From Caprimulgus europaeus (lineage: Eukaryota > Chordata > Aves > Caprimulgiformes > Caprimulgidae): a stretch of 64,000 bases of DNA. Made by a program: the position numbers and the translations under genes. Shown here piece after piece: positions 29,701 through 39,889 of the stretch. Numbering within the stretch: position 1 is the first letter of the stretch; each line of letters opens with the position of its first letter. The stretch is taken from positions 68,801,474-68,865,473 of the forward strand of contig OU015528.1 in the NCBI GenBank assembly GCA_907165065.1, in the 5' to 3' direction. The notes under the pieces were generated by a model. It did not search any database, was not told the DNA's origin, and saw nothing but the letters and a program-made list of their open reading frames with translations.

Positions 29701-32700
29701 AAGAGATGTTGTGTAGAAATGGAGATATTGAGATGCAAGTTATGGATGAAAAGATCAGATTTCTGAAGCTGAAGGTGGCTGAGAAAAAGAAACAGATCAA
29801 ATTGTGTTTCAAAGCCCTCCCAGTGAAGAATGCCCTGGATGCACAGCTAGTGGTACTTCAGATACAGGTTGGTGGGAAAGGAAGCCTTTTTTTTTTGTTT
29901 GTATTATCCTGTATTGTAAAACTTAAGGTAGATTCATAGAAAAAAAGAAGTCTGCATGTACAAGGTTTATTGAAACAGAAAGTTCAGCAATACACCTGTC
30001 TAGCAAGGCACTGATGCATGTTTGTAACTTCAGATATGTGAGTTTCTACACTTTTGTGTTACTGACTGATACACTTTGCTATGCACGTGCCAAACGCTTC
30101 CTGGGTATGGCATCTCAGTTATCCTGCCCAGGCCCTGAAATGTCAGTATGACTAAGCTGGAGAATGGGACTCATGGGGAAAAAATGGGTGTGTAGATAAA
30201 ATCTGTTAAAATGGTATTGATGGGGGTAGGTGGATGGGTGGGAGATCACACTTAGCTCTTCAAGTTTCTAAAATAATAACTCAATTCACACTTGACCCTG
30301 AGCCTACTCTGGAAACTCTGCTGCCTACAATGATATAATCCACACGTATTTTCTTCTACACAAAAGCAGTGTAAGTTTTAGTTCTAGTTACAACATGACA
30401 TTAAACAACTAACAAACTGCAGTGTTCATCATTGTTTGGGACATTCTTTCCTTGCTTTCTGAAATGGCTCATTTACTTTTGACCTTATCTCCAAATGGTA
30501 ATTTCTTCCATACATATTCTGTTAGTGTCTGCACAAAATCATAAATGAGAGTGTAACGTTGCCATTTGTAATTGCATCGATGGGAGCTGTGACTCACGCT
30601 GAAATAGTGCTTGCACTATTCCTTGACTTCTGGACTTTTAAACAAATTGCTAAAAGAACAAAATGTTGTACAATACCTTATGCACATTGTACCCCAAAAA
30701 ACTTCACAGTGCCATTACAGATTTAAGTGATGAACAGAGGGAGTGTGAAAAAAAGATTAGACTATTTTAAAAAAAAAAAATTATATATATATATATATAA
30801 AAGTTTTCAGCTAAGATTTAGAACAAGTCTGAGAATCACTGAGTCAAATACAGTAACAAAATGTAGATGATTCTTGTGAACTGACAGAGACAGTCATGGA
30901 ACTTTGATTTTTCCATTTGATATTCCTAACACTTTCTCCTTTGTGATCATGGCTCATGTGAAGCCTGAAGTCACCATTAAAGGCAAACTTTAAAGCTACA
31001 AGTGCTTTAAATTTTTTGCAATATTGACATAAAATTAAGAAGTAGGAAAATATAGAGTGATGTGATATTACACGTGGCAGTAGTCTTAAGTGTTCCCAAG
31101 TCTGAGATTTTCCAGTGGACGATGGCAAATAACCAGTTATCGGTCTTTCAAACGTAATTAGATACTGTGGTTACCAAATATTATGCAGTTCAACAACAGA
31201 TATCTGTCATTAGTAATACCTGAAATATATAGAGAGAAATCTGAAAGGAAAACAAGAAACAATGCCATAAAATAGAAAAAGTTTCAGTGTTTGTTGTTTG
31301 CATTTCACTGAGATCTTTTGACTTTTTAGAGACACTGTTTGCATGTGTCTCACTCTCAACAGATGCTTTAATTGTCACTAAATTAGCTGTTCTGAGGTGG
31401 GATATCTATTTCTGTCAGAAATAAATCTCTTGGAATAGATGGCTGAATGAGTACACTGTATTCAATATGCTGAGGAAACTGACCCTGTGTCTCAGTGGCT
31501 GTGGCACCCATTGGGAAGGGGACAGAGAGGTCAGGGCTGTGTGCCAGTTCAGGAAGAACAACAATTCACCTGGGTTTCCTATACTCCTGTACCTTCCTTC
31601 ATCTGACACAAAAAACACCCTGTGGGATTCTAAGGTGGTTTTTCCCTGGGCACAAAACTGTGTAACTTTTAATTGGGACTGCACTTCAAGGGACTGTTCC
31701 TGCTGCTTTAAATGACCCACGAAAACTAATCTGCCTTCACGCATTAATGAGAAATACTTAGCAATAATCATTAATTAGTCCAACACATAGACCTGCTGAG
31801 CTGTCAAGATGCTGTAGATGGGACTTTCATGCCTCAGAATTCAACTAACATAACATGGACTGACAGTTTTGTTGAAGCATTTGGCATCAACATTTATCCA
31901 GGTTTTAAAACAACCCCATGAAAATCTCCAGACTACACGACAGCAGTCATAGAAAAATGGGGCTAGTAGAGAGAGGAAGAGTTTATCTAGGCTGTCCTGC
32001 TCCTGCTCCAGCACAGGACTGCCCGTCGTGCCTGAGAGGGCTTTCAAACCACCATGGGGAAACTCCAGTTTCCCCAGCAAGCTATCCCAGTGCTTCCTTA
32101 ACAGTGGAAAGATTTCCTTAACCGTTAGCCTGGATATTTCTTGTTGCAATGTAAGCCTATTGATTTGTATTCTGTCCACCAGGGACATGACAAATAGATC
32201 ATTCTCTTCCTCCCTGCAACAACATGTCATGTTACTGGAAAAAAGTTAATCACGTTCCTTTCCCATCCCTTTGCTAGTCTACACAACCCTGTTTCTTTCC
32301 ATCAGCCCTTACAGATCTTGCATCATTCTTTTTTTTGCCTTTCTTTTATTTTTACTGGCATGGTCTTTATTTTTCTTGAGGTGCAGTGACTAATATCCGT
32401 GGGTGACAGTGAATGGATCCGTTCAGGCATCTTGCAGGTTTTATTTCTGCTTATGTGTCTAGGTATGATGGTAGCCTTTCTTGCAATGTCACATATTGAT
32501 TCATGTTCCTAGAATTGTATGTTACAACCAGACCCTTTTTTAAAGAAATTGTATCCAATCAGTTGTCCTTGATTCTGTATTTGTCTTTCCCTTTTCTAGT
32601 ACTCTGCATCCTTGACCTGCCTTCTCTGAAATTTCCAAAATAAGCACCAGATCTCTAGTTTTTGAGACCAGTCTCTTTATCTAGGTATGTTACCTCTCCT

Positions 32701-35700
32701 CTGTTCATTCTTCAACAATTCCTCCTGGTGATAACAGTCAAATGTGGAAAAGCCTCTCTTACAGAGCCTTTCCCCATCCCCTGTATCAAACCCACTCCAA
32801 GAAAGGATTTTTTTTTTATGTAAGATTTAGAATCTCATAGAACTCAGATAAAGTCTTGTCCAAAGAATACACTACAAATGAGAAGAAAATAAAGGTGCCT
32901 ATAGTCACATCACTTAAGCAGACATAGAATAGTACAGTTATTTCTAAATGTGCTTTGTTTTCCATACTTTTGGATTAACCTGCATCTAATCTCTCCCAAT
33001 TCATACTGCCTTTAAAAGTAAACCCAGTATTTAAGTTTAACATGAAACTTCTAATGGATTTTTTTTTTCTGGTTTGGACAGTGTTTTTTGCTGCAATCAT
33101 CCTTCTTCTCTAAATTAACTATTCAATCTTGCAAACTTCTACTTGGTGAGCTGTCACTAATCTCATTAAGGCACCCAAAAAGGCATTTTCAGCTGAGTTA
33201 GTGGTTGAGAAATTTAGCCCCAGATATGAGACATCACTGGAAACATACCTGCATCCTGTTATTTGTGCTGGTCCTGCTCTTACATGCTTCCACCTTGTGT
33301 ATAACTGGCCTCGAGTTTCAGTTGTTTATAATGAAAATAAATCTTTCAGTACCTAGTTGTGCACTGAATGGCATTAATTTTAAACAAAACCATGATTTGA
33401 TAAGGAAATTGTTCATTACAGTTATTTAAGGTTTTTACTTTGCCTGCTCTGAGACAGTGTGAAAGACAGAGCTGCATGACACTTCTTTTACCAGAAAAGT
33501 GTTTAAGATAAGTGTTCTGGTAACGGTCCTTTGTTCCATAGTCACCTGAGAAGGTCTGTCACTATTCCCTTTTCCAGTTAAACATGACAGGTTAACTTCC
33601 AGTGAACAAACCCCATCCCAGCAGCAACGTATAAACATTTACTTTGGTTTTTTGCTGACTGCTCTTAAATTCAAGAGCCAGTGACCCCTTATTTCCTTAC
33701 TAATATCATCACCTGCCATTGTTGGTTAGCACTTACAGCAACTTACTTGCGTCATGTTATGCTAGAACTAACAGACCAAAGCTGGAGTGAGGACGTGCTG
33801 ATGGATGGCCAGGCTCATATCAAACCCAAACCCCCACTGCTGTCAGTCCCGCAAGTCCAAACGTGAAGGAACAGTCCCGGTCACTTCAGTGCATGTTTAT
33901 GCCAAGCACCAATGTCCATCTAGCGTATTCTAGGAAATGTTATTCCATAGGAACATCTCATATCAGACAGGTCAGGGAACACCTGCCTCTGTGGGTCCCA
34001 GGACCATCCCATCACTCAGCATCACCACTGAGTCACTTCCTGGACTTCCCAGGACACGTGCCTGGGAACTTGAATGTGGAACGCTTGGATGCATATAGGG
34101 ATGAGACCTTTAGTGCTCACCAGCAGGGAAGCAGGACTTTCAGATTTAACTTGCAACCAAACTGTCAGGCACTTGTATCCTTCCTACATCCCTAAATGGA
34201 TCCTGTGGGTCAAACAGAATATTGTAGGGAATAAAGGAAGACCCCTCCACTTCAAACGTTTGCTGTATTCCTGAGGGTAAAGGAAGTAGCGTGAAGACAA
34301 AGCAGCAGGTGGGACTCAATTTCTGGCAGACAGGATTTGCTTCCATCCTGCAACTGCCATTCTATTGTCTCCTTTAAAAAAAAATAATTAAAATTGCTTG
34401 TAACCCTTTGTATTAACCCTTCTCCCTGCCCCCAGCAAGAGGAAATCTTGTCCCTTAGTTTTGAGAAAGTCCCACAGGAGTCCCAGGCCCCCACTGCTGC
34501 TCCTGCCCAGCCGCCTCCTCCACTGAAGGGCCCAGCTGGGCTGGGCTGCAGAGACCTGGGGAGGGGGAAGGAAGCAGACACCAGTGGGGACTCCCACCCT
34601 TCCCCAGTGCTCCTCTCCCTCCCTGGGACAGGTTTGCTGCCCAGCCCCAGGGGCTGTGCTCTGTCCCCCGCCTGCTCACAGTGGCTGTGGAGGGTGGCCC
34701 TAAGCCCACCCCGCTGTGGCCCAAAGGATGTGACTTGGTACAAACTGAATGCGGCTTTTCATCCAAGCCACCAGCAGAAGTTGAAGAAGTTATCAGCCCT
34801 TGGGACAGCCTTTTTCTTACTTCCTAAACATATTCAGAAAATAGAAGTCATCTTCTTGTCCAGGGCTCTTGTCATGATACCTGGTGGTTCAGAGAAGAAG
34901 CCTCTTCTGGGCAGCTTTGTTATTTATACACAGTTTCAGGTGGTTGTGTTGCACAGAGAGAAGAGGCAAGAGAACAGGCATTCAAGACACTTAAACAATT
35001 AATAAGATGAAGCTGATTCCTATTTGTGCATTATAGGGATAACCCATGACACAATCTATTGGTTTTCAAATTCCCATTCGTTAGCAATAGGACAGAATGA
35101 TGCACACCCACCTCTGGTTTCGTAAGGAAACATTTTCCCAGTGTTTGACCAATATCACTTAGCTTAGTCCTACACTGCCCCAGCATCCCCAGTGCTCTCC
35201 CAGCACGCCTGGAGTCTTGCTTACAAGCCCAGGTGTTGGCAGCACAGCCACCCCAGCCACTTTAGCACAGTTCCCCTGGTGTAAATCAGACACACTGAGA
35301 CCTTCCATCTCTGGTCACGTAGTAATAGTGGGGCTTTTGGCTTCTTGTCTGAAGAAAATAACTGTTGTGGCTTTTTGCTTGCTAGTATTCCCAGTGCAAG
35401 GACAGGATTAAACGGATGGAGGAAATCTTCTCTGACCCTGAAAATGAGAGCAGAAAGCGAGAGTTGGGAGGGAAGGACCCATCTCTACCTGAGCTGCTAA
35501 AAAAGATTGAGCAGGTAACAACATCACTTCTCACGTCACAAGCTCTCCCACCGTGATTGACCTCTTCTAGAAAAAGCAAATGGTGTCTTTTATTTTTAAA
35601 ATTTTCTGTACGAGGAATTAAAATAATTATGATTTGCTCATGGGAACTCCAGCCCAACATCTGCTTTCCAGGACAACTGGACCTGGGACATTCTGACTTC

Positions 35701-38700
35701 TTCCAGGAGAGGCTGGAGAGGGGGAGCTCTGGTATACCTGGCTCCGCAGCATCCTCTGCTAGCTGGACCATTCACAGCACCGGCACTCCAGTGCAGACCC
35801 TCCCACTTCACTCTGGGAAGGCACAGAAAAGGCAGCAGATGCAGAATAAGAAACTGCTAACAAATGAAGCTGTGATATTTTCTTAGATATTTTTGTCTCT
35901 TCCATTTTTAGAGGCACAAAACTCCCTGCACTGTATTTAGTGTTTGGGGGGGATTCACACAGGGCTGTGAAGGTATCAGGGTAAGAGCAAGCTCAGAGCA
36001 GAGCACACCTGAGTTCTTCTTTTGAACTCCAGTTTGTAAGGATTCACCACAAACACTTCTGCTTGAGTTACTTGAGCTTTTTAGTTTACTATCCCATATT
36101 TCTTGACAGGAGGGAGCTCTGCAAAGCCAAGCAGGCTACAACACAGCCTGCTATTACCAACCTGCACCTCCCCCCCCCCCCCCAAAAAAAAAGGTTTCTT
36201 GGCGTCATGAGAAGTTTAAATGTTCTCTTGCAATCTCCCTGTGATTTTGAAGTCCTCTTTGTTGCACAGTACTTACTTTTTTAGTCTTTGTAGCCTACAG
36301 TTTCTTTTTTCTAGCAGTAGAAGGGAAAAGGTATAATTTAAAGCAAGAGCTGAAACCTTTTCATTATAGCATGACTCAAGGAACCAGAAGTTTAAAAAAA
36401 TCCCAAAACAAATCACTAGAAAAAAATAATTTCCTTCACGAAAATGACAGGAAGGCAGCAATGATGCTGGTGTAACTCCTTGCCTCTCAATAGGGCCTGG
36501 TCTGATGTGGAAGAACTGTATGACTGGCAGTAACCAACTTGGGCCTGATGCTGGGCACTGAGGGTGAAAATTTTGAGAAAACCAATGGTGAAGCGATTGT
36601 TTATGGCTGTTCACCAGTATTATTTCAGCAGCTCTTGAAGCAATCACAGGAACACCTTGTGCTGCCCCTTCCCCTGCCGTTTACCTACACCCTGTGTACT
36701 CGTTCTCACTGCAGCTAGAGCTGGAGCTGGTGCAGAAGGAGGAGAAGTTGCTGGAGACAGATATTGTCTATGAGCAGGTTTCCCGGCTGACAGACAGAAT
36801 CCGTGCCATGGCCGAGGATGGGAAGCAGGACACACTGCTGTTAGCTAAAAGGGTAAGAAGGGCATTGCACACTCTGCTTGCTGGCCTGCATGAAATGAAA
36901 TAATAACTGGGCAAGAGGCAAGATGACTCACTTGCAAATTACAAAAGTGGCTGGAAATAGTGATAGGCAAATCACATGTTAGTCTTCAGAAATTACAGAC
37001 ATTCGGTAGTAGCAGTAGTATAGAGGCACCAAAAGCAGTAGGTGAGTGTACTTGCTTTTTCAAAGGAAGTTGCACCATAAATAGTACCTTTTACCAAAAT
37101 ATAGGATTGGTTGTTTCTCAGGTAGGTGCTTAGAAACTTGGCAGAATCCTCCTTTTGCAGGTATACTTAACAGTCTTTCCACAACAAACACACCAAAGTC
37201 TAAAAAAAAAGAATAGGGAAAAGCCAGGTAAGTTCTACTCTAACACACAGAAAGATAAACTTGGTATCTGGCTCAAAGGTTCTTTGTTATTTAGGGAGAA
37301 CCACACAGGAAAGAAATAATAATTTTCAATACAGTTACTTTTATAAAATTACAGCTATTTCCTTTCAATTGCCAGTAATATTGTTTGGGGAAGAACAAAA
37401 ATCCTCTCACCCCCACGTCCTTAACGAAAAAGCTCCAAACAGAGCCGAGCTGAGTGAAAGACAGAAAAAAAATGCAAAGTAATTCATGTAAAACAAAGCC
37501 AGCTGTTTATTTTTTTTTCTTAGGTGTTAGGTTTGGCACTCAAGGGCTTAAATCACAGCAATGTTTATAGTAAATATCTAGTTTTCCACAGACAGAGAAA
37601 TAACATGGCTGTTAATGAGGTTTGTGAAATCATGGCCATGGGCTAATAAACTACTGCAAAAATGGCAGTGTGCCAGAAAGTTACATTTGCAAGTGCTCTG
37701 GCTCTCCCAATTTCCAATTAGTCACTTTAAAAAGAGTATTTAAGTTTTGCTGGGTTTTTTTCTTTAAATCATCTCCAGTTAAACTCAAGGATTCCTGTCC
37801 TGTTCATCTTCTGTCTGTCCCCCTGCAAAAGCTTTCACAACCCACAGCCCCTCTGCATCCGCATTATCACTCAATTATCTTGTAAGGAACGGGCTTATTA
37901 CACTTTTATTAAAGTTAATTGCGAACAAGGTCAATCAAAACCTGGGTTTAACACCTGCCTGAGGGCAATGGCAGTTTTGCTGTTCAGCTGAAAAGGGTGG
38001 GAGGAAAATACAAAGTTGCTTTTCTGTGTCTTGTATGGGAGTAAATGTGACTTCTTACACTGCCAGTTTCTGTAGTTCCAAGTGTACACAGAAACACACG
38101 TCCTGCTTCATTAAGTTGTTTTCAAGTGTGGAACTGTATTTCTAAAACCAAGTCCAGCTGGACTTGTTTTCACATACTTAATATTTACCTAAGTGTCATG
38201 CCCAGCAAGTGTTTAAAGGGAAGCCCTAACTAAAATGTAATTGTTACTTCTTCCAGACTAATGAACTGCAGAAGATGATAAAGGCCAGATCCCAGAAGAT
38301 GGTGGCTCTTGTTGCAGAGTTATCCATGCAGCAAGCACTTGCCATTAAGCTCCAGCGAGAAATGAGAGACAAGGAAGAATTTTTGATGACTGTTTCTTCA
38401 AGGATAGATCAAGGCCTTCCCCCTCCCAAAGAAACAGAGAATGAATGGTTGAAGATACTACGCAATGAAAAGATGCAAAAAGAAGCAGCTGAAGCCAGAG
38501 CTAAAGTAAGTTTTTGCCATATCTTCAACCCCGTATTTTTCACTGCTCTAGCTTGTCTTTCTCAAAGAGCTGTGCTAACTCACTGCATAGCTGCTCCATG
38601 CCAGTGTGGAGCTCCCAGAGTCAGTGGAGATGATGGTGTAGACAGAGAACTACAGAAGCGGTACAATGTGGGTTTCTGGAGTTAGAACTGTAGTCAGGCA

Positions 38701-39889
38701 CGGTGCTTAGAACTGGTCACTGAATCTTAAGGGGGGAATACACTAACAGGAAGACTCACCTTCAAGTACTGAGCATTTTTGTGAGCATGTTTTGGGATGA
38801 TGGCTGAGGTAGCCAGCGGTGAAGTACTGCTTTCCATCTGATTTTAAGGTAAAGCTGCAATAGGTGGGGTGTGGAGTTCAGGAAAAATAAGTTTAGCATC
38901 TTCCACATAGCAGACACAGTGAACATCAGATCAGAAGTACAAGAGATCAGATTACTGGGCAAGACACTGAGGGCAGGCAGAGCAGCATATCAAATAGTGC
39001 TTCAAATTCCACCTGGTGTATATCTGCTTCCTTAGTCAAGACCATCAGTGATCCCAGAGCACAGAGCTCCCAAAGGAAAAATAGTAGAAAAGCGAGATGT
39101 GCATACTGAGGGAACTCTTGCTGATTGGAAATGATCTTTGCTGTATGAATCCTTTAGTTGTTCACTTCAAGGGAATCTGAAAGGTACACAAAGCTGGGAG
39201 CAGAATACCTTGTGTGTACACTTAAAAAGCTTGAAGTCATCCAGAAGTGCTACAGTAAAACATTTAAAATAAGAAACTTCTCATGCTGTGACTCAAGTTT
39301 TCTTTCAGTGCTGTGACAAGCTCACTGCAGTAACTGTATTCAGGAGCAGCTGCTGTCACTGTAAATACAGCCACGTTTTGAAGCACCAGAACGATTACCT
39401 TGTTCCTGAGATGTTCTGTGCACACCTAATCTGTTTTTTTCACCAATAACAAAAGCATTACAGGTTCCAACTGTATAATATTGGAAAGGACAAACTCCCA
39501 TCTACGTGGTCAACAACTCGTGCTTTCCTTCCAATGAACAAGCAATACCCCTCTGGGTTTCCTGGATTCCCAAGGACTAGACTAACGGCCTCTCCTTTGA
39601 TAGGCATTCTGTACACTGGCTCAGGAGCACACTGCAGTTTTAAACTCTATAATCACCAAGTGACACAAATGTGCTTCTTTCACAGCGTGCTGCAGAAGAG
39701 GAGCAAGCTGCAGCACCCGGCTACATCCGCACGACAGCTGCACAGCGCCCAACCGCCTACATCCCCGACGACGAATACAGTCTGCCATTGCCACGGCCCT
39801 ACGGCGCTCTGGCTCCTTTCAAAGCAAGTGAACCTGCTTCACACTTGAGACATTTCAGAAAACCTGTTGTAAAGCCAATTGAAATCTGA
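2696..39889 (+). CDS. CCDC146: CCDC146 gene model (coiled-coil domain containing 146), 17 coding exons, 5' end outside the window
   Basis: Span of the coding exons 2696-2778, 7137-7346, 15546-15603, 16147-16323, 16929-17002, 18332-18559, 19336-19522, 23122-23217, 24440-24610, 26052-26140, 26259-26423, 28790-29014, 29639-29867, 35386-35514, 36715-36852, 38257-38505 and 39686-39889. All introns are GT...AG and all phases agree, giving 2712 nt, 903 residues plus TGA. Human CCDC146 is about 955 residues, so roughly the first 50 are missing. The product is rich in Lys, Glu, Gln and Leu with heptad-like spacing over most of its length (coiled coil). The C-terminal tail is not coiled coil but is strongly conserved, with [15 protein letters not shown] before a KPVVKPIEI end. 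No signal peptide or membrane segment is seen. Known for the family: a centriole, centrosome and microtubule-associated protein needed for sperm flagellum assembly. The identification comes from recalled human sequence; I am very confident of it. Confidence 0.93.
3193..3237 (+). repeat. CR1 LINE 3'-terminal fragment
   Basis: About 45 bp matching the typical 3' end of avian CR1: a GATGATCT box, then CCCTTCCAACCC, then ACCATTCTATGATG, the start of the ATTCTATGA tail repeat. Sense orientation on the + strand. No upstream CR1 body is recognisable, so this is either a severely 5'-truncated insertion or the surviving end of an old one. Confidence 0.7.
6917..7048 (-). repeat. CR1 LINE 3' region fragment, antisense
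   Basis: The + strand reads like the complement of the CR1 3' region: a diverged element end, then GGTCCAACCTCCTGTTCAAAGCAGG and AACTAGGAGATC, corresponding to the usual CR1 arrangement. The element therefore lies on the - strand, antisense to CCDC146. It ends less than 100 bp before a CCDC146 acceptor. Copy boundaries are approximate. Confidence 0.65.
7137..7346 (+). CDS. CCDC146: CCDC146 coding exon b
   Basis: 210 bp from an atgtag acceptor to an aatg|gtaagt donor. The first base completes a Ser codon with the previous exon. It encodes [15 protein letters not shown], then an [21 protein letters not shown] stretch closely matching human. A second AG at 7142-7143 (tttacag) would shift the frame and is not the site used in this model. 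Confidence 0.93.
8925..9165 (-). repeat. Old CR1/L3-like LINE 3' region remnant, antisense
   Basis: The + strand carries a degraded pattern I recognise from ancient CR1-like elements of birds and reptiles: GAGTTCCAAAGATTAACT, then a Cys-poor region around CCTTTATTTTTTGAACCTG, then GCCCTGTGGTTCTTGTATTG and a CCTCTCCTCATTTTCACT stretch. It is read antisense to the element. Assignment to a subfamily and exact ends would need a repeat-library comparison. Confidence 0.5.
13709..13873 (+). repeat. (TTTTA)n pentanucleotide microsatellite
   Basis: About 165 bp of essentially perfect ATTTT/TTTTA repeat, roughly 32-33 units, in a CCDC146 intron. The repeated YFILF-type open frames across it are artefacts of a 5-bp unit having no stop codon in those frames. 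Confidence 0.97.
15546..15603 (+). CDS. CCDC146: CCDC146 coding exon c (58 bp)
   Basis: Small 58-bp exon between ttctgtag and agg|gtaagt. Its first base completes a Cys codon; it then encodes [19 protein letters not shown] and ends in phase 0. It corresponds to the human LKEEK...FEKI segment. It was found by splice sites and phase. Confidence 0.9.
15604..16146 (+). other. CCDC146 intron
   Basis: 543 bp, AT-rich. I see nothing beyond the splice sites. Confidence 0.85.
16147..16323 (+). CDS. CCDC146: CCDC146 coding exon d
   Basis: 177 bp (59 codons, phase 0 at both ends) between tttaaag and aaa|gtaaca. Highly charged coiled coil: [19 protein letters not shown], then a run ending [11 protein letters not shown]. 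Confidence 0.92.
16324..16928 (+). other. CCDC146 intron with short TG-rich stretch
   Basis: 605 bp. An imperfect TG/TA-rich simple repeat lies at about 16339-16390. Nothing else is seen. Confidence 0.8.
16929..17002 (+). CDS. CCDC146: CCDC146 coding exon e (74 bp)
   Basis: 74 bp between cactag and aaaat|gtacgc. It encodes [20 protein letters not shown] and then KLKK, leaving two bases of an Ile codon. It matches the human segment with a PVQIGKEIEK core. Confidence 0.9.
17003..18331 (+). other. CCDC146 intron
   Basis: 1.33 kb of unique-looking AT-rich sequence. I see no repeat or exon. Confidence 0.8.
18332..18559 (+). CDS. CCDC146: CCDC146 coding exon f
   Basis: 228 bp between atccacag and gacag|gttaga. 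The first base completes Ile. Long coiled-coil segment, including [19 protein letters not shown] and [17 protein letters not shown], aligned to the human KEVEGKRALLEIKERE region. Confidence 0.93.
18560..19335 (+). other. CCDC146 intron
   Basis: 776 bp, AT-rich. No feature is recognised. Confidence 0.8.
19336..19522 (+). CDS. CCDC146: CCDC146 coding exon g
   Basis: 187 bp between atgtag and tagag|gtctgt. The first base completes Arg and the exon ends in phase 0. It encodes the coiled coil with [16 protein letters not shown], matching human RDFRNLRKMELL. Confidence 0.93.
19523..23121 (+). other. CCDC146 intron
   Basis: 3.6 kb. It holds a pyrimidine-rich tract (20070-20345) and a local cluster of CpG dinucleotides (about 20805-20865), listed separately or as findings. 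No other gene is supported. Confidence 0.75.
20070..20345 (+). repeat. Pyrimidine-rich (C/T) low-complexity tract
   Basis: About 275 bp in which the + strand is dominated by T and C in degenerate TTCCTT/TTCTC motifs. The 104-residue Phe/Ser/Leu-rich open frame over it is a composition artefact. Confidence 0.7.
23122..23217 (+). CDS. CCDC146: CCDC146 coding exon h
   Basis: 96 bp (32 codons, phase 0/0) between tttgtag and gaacag|gtgctg. It encodes [20 protein letters not shown], then [12 protein letters not shown], matching human EAIPKDDSTLSERRRELHKE. Confidence 0.93.
23218..24439 (+). other. CCDC146 intron
   Basis: 1.22 kb. A short T-run next to an A-run sits at about 24305-24325. Nothing else is recognised. 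Confidence 0.8.
24440..24610 (+). CDS. CCDC146: CCDC146 coding exon i
   Basis: 171 bp (57 codons, phase 0/0) between tctttag and cccag|gtaaaa. It encodes [20 protein letters not shown] and a tail with [16 protein letters not shown], aligned to human KIDEKEQKSKDFLKAQ. Confidence 0.94.
24611..26051 (+). other. CCDC146 intron with (AATAT)n array
   Basis: 1.44 kb. The pentanucleotide array at 25130-25269 is listed separately. Nothing else is recognised. Confidence 0.8.
25130..25269 (+). repeat. (AATAT)n pentanucleotide microsatellite
   Basis: About 140 bp of near-perfect TAATA/AATAT repeat, roughly 28 units, in a CCDC146 intron. The antisense YYIIL-repeat open frames over it are artefacts. Confidence 0.97.
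26052..26140 (+). CDS. CCDC146: CCDC146 coding exon j (89 bp)
   Basis: 89 bp between atttcag and aaaca|gtaaga, ending two bases into a Gln codon. It encodes [20 protein letters not shown], then KKRQREIQK, aligned to human KAKDLEIRIHKKKK. Confidence 0.9.
26259..26423 (+). CDS. CCDC146: CCDC146 coding exon k
   Basis: 165 bp between cttcag and gaaag|gtgagt, after a 118-bp intron (26141-26258). It encodes [20 protein letters not shown], then [17 protein letters not shown], matching human [21 protein letters not shown]. Confidence 0.93.
26424..28789 (+). other. CCDC146 intron
   Basis: 2.37 kb. A probable old CR1-like remnant lies at about 26470-26720 (listed). The remainder looks unique. Confidence 0.75.
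26470..26720 (-). repeat. Probable old CR1-like LINE remnant, antisense
   Basis: The + strand shows a decayed version of the antisense CR1-like pattern: AATCTAGTCCATCTTCAGC, a CTGATTTTTAAAACCTGATTC box, then AATCTGTTCCAATTTCTATC. The order and spacing fit an ancient CR1/L3 3' region, but divergence is high, so family and edges are uncertain. Confidence 0.45.
28790..29014 (+). CDS. CCDC146: CCDC146 coding exon l
   Basis: 225 bp between ttttaag and gagag|gtatac. The first base completes Arg. Coiled coil with [20 protein letters not shown], then [19 protein letters not shown], matching human IEEEMVQLRKRYEKAVQ. Confidence 0.94.
29015..29638 (+). other. CCDC146 intron
   Basis: 624 bp. No feature is recognised apart from splice sites. 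Confidence 0.8.
29639..29867 (+). CDS. CCDC146: CCDC146 coding exon m
   Basis: 229 bp between attgcag and atacag|gttggt. The first base completes Ser and the exon ends in phase 0. It encodes [20 protein letters not shown], then a segment ending [11 protein letters not shown], matching human REEEICIFYEKINIQ and LDADLAVLQIQ. Confidence 0.94.
29868..35385 (+). other. Large CCDC146 intron with GC-rich patch
   Basis: 5.5 kb. It includes an A-run plus (TA)n stretch at about 30770-30800 and a GC-rich patch at about 34430-34740 (see findings). The overlapping open frames on both strands in that patch have no splice context or similarity I recognise. Confidence 0.7.
30769..30799 (+). repeat. A-run followed by (TA)n
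   Basis: A run of A followed by about nine TA units in the intron. Simple sequence with no other interpretation. Confidence 0.85.
35386..35514 (+). CDS. CCDC146: CCDC146 coding exon n
   Basis: 129 bp (43 codons, phase 0/0) between gctag and gagcag|gtaaca. It encodes [20 protein letters not shown], then [16 protein letters not shown], aligned to human FSQCTDRIKDLEKQF and the GKD...IQKLDKLE region. Confidence 0.92.
35515..36714 (+). other. CCDC146 intron with C-run/A-run
   Basis: 1.2 kb. A poly-C followed by poly-A tract lies at about 36170-36192. Nothing else is supported. Confidence 0.8.
36715..36852 (+). CDS. CCDC146: CCDC146 coding exon o
   Basis: 138 bp (46 codons, phase 0/0) between actgcag and aaagg|gtaaga. 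It encodes [20 protein letters not shown], then [12 protein letters not shown] and [10 protein letters not shown]. This is one of the most conserved blocks versus human ([22 protein letters not shown]). Confidence 0.95.
36853..38256 (+). other. CCDC146 intron
   Basis: 1.4 kb, unique-looking AT-rich sequence. I see nothing in it. Confidence 0.8.
38257..38505 (+). CDS. CCDC146: CCDC146 coding exon p
   Basis: 249 bp (83 codons, phase 0/0) between cttccag and gctaaa|gtaagt. It contains [20 protein letters not shown] and [20 protein letters not shown], matching human [19 protein letters not shown] and SRIEKGLP...EKEWLKVLR. Reading past the donor gives an unrelated extension. Confidence 0.95.
38506..39685 (+). 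other. Last CCDC146 intron
   Basis: 1.18 kb with no recognised feature. It ends in a tttcacag acceptor. Confidence 0.8.
39686..39889 (+). CDS. CCDC146: CCDC146 terminal coding exon and stop
   Basis: 204 bp after tttcacag, ending in TGA at 39887-39889. It encodes the conserved non-coiled tail with [35 protein letters not shown] and the terminal KPVVKPIEI, against human [28 protein letters not shown] and KPVIKPVEI. It is more GC- and CpG-rich than the other exons. Confidence 0.96.
   Translation, partial: RAAEEEQAAAPGYIRTTAAQRPTAYIPDDEYSLPLPRPYGALAPFKASEPASHLRHFRKPVVKPIEI

Noticed and set aside
34252..35002. Overlapping open frames of 202 (+) and 163 (-) codons
   Set aside because: Both strands are open because the region is GC-rich; Pro/Ser-rich with no recognisable domain and inside a CCDC146 intron.
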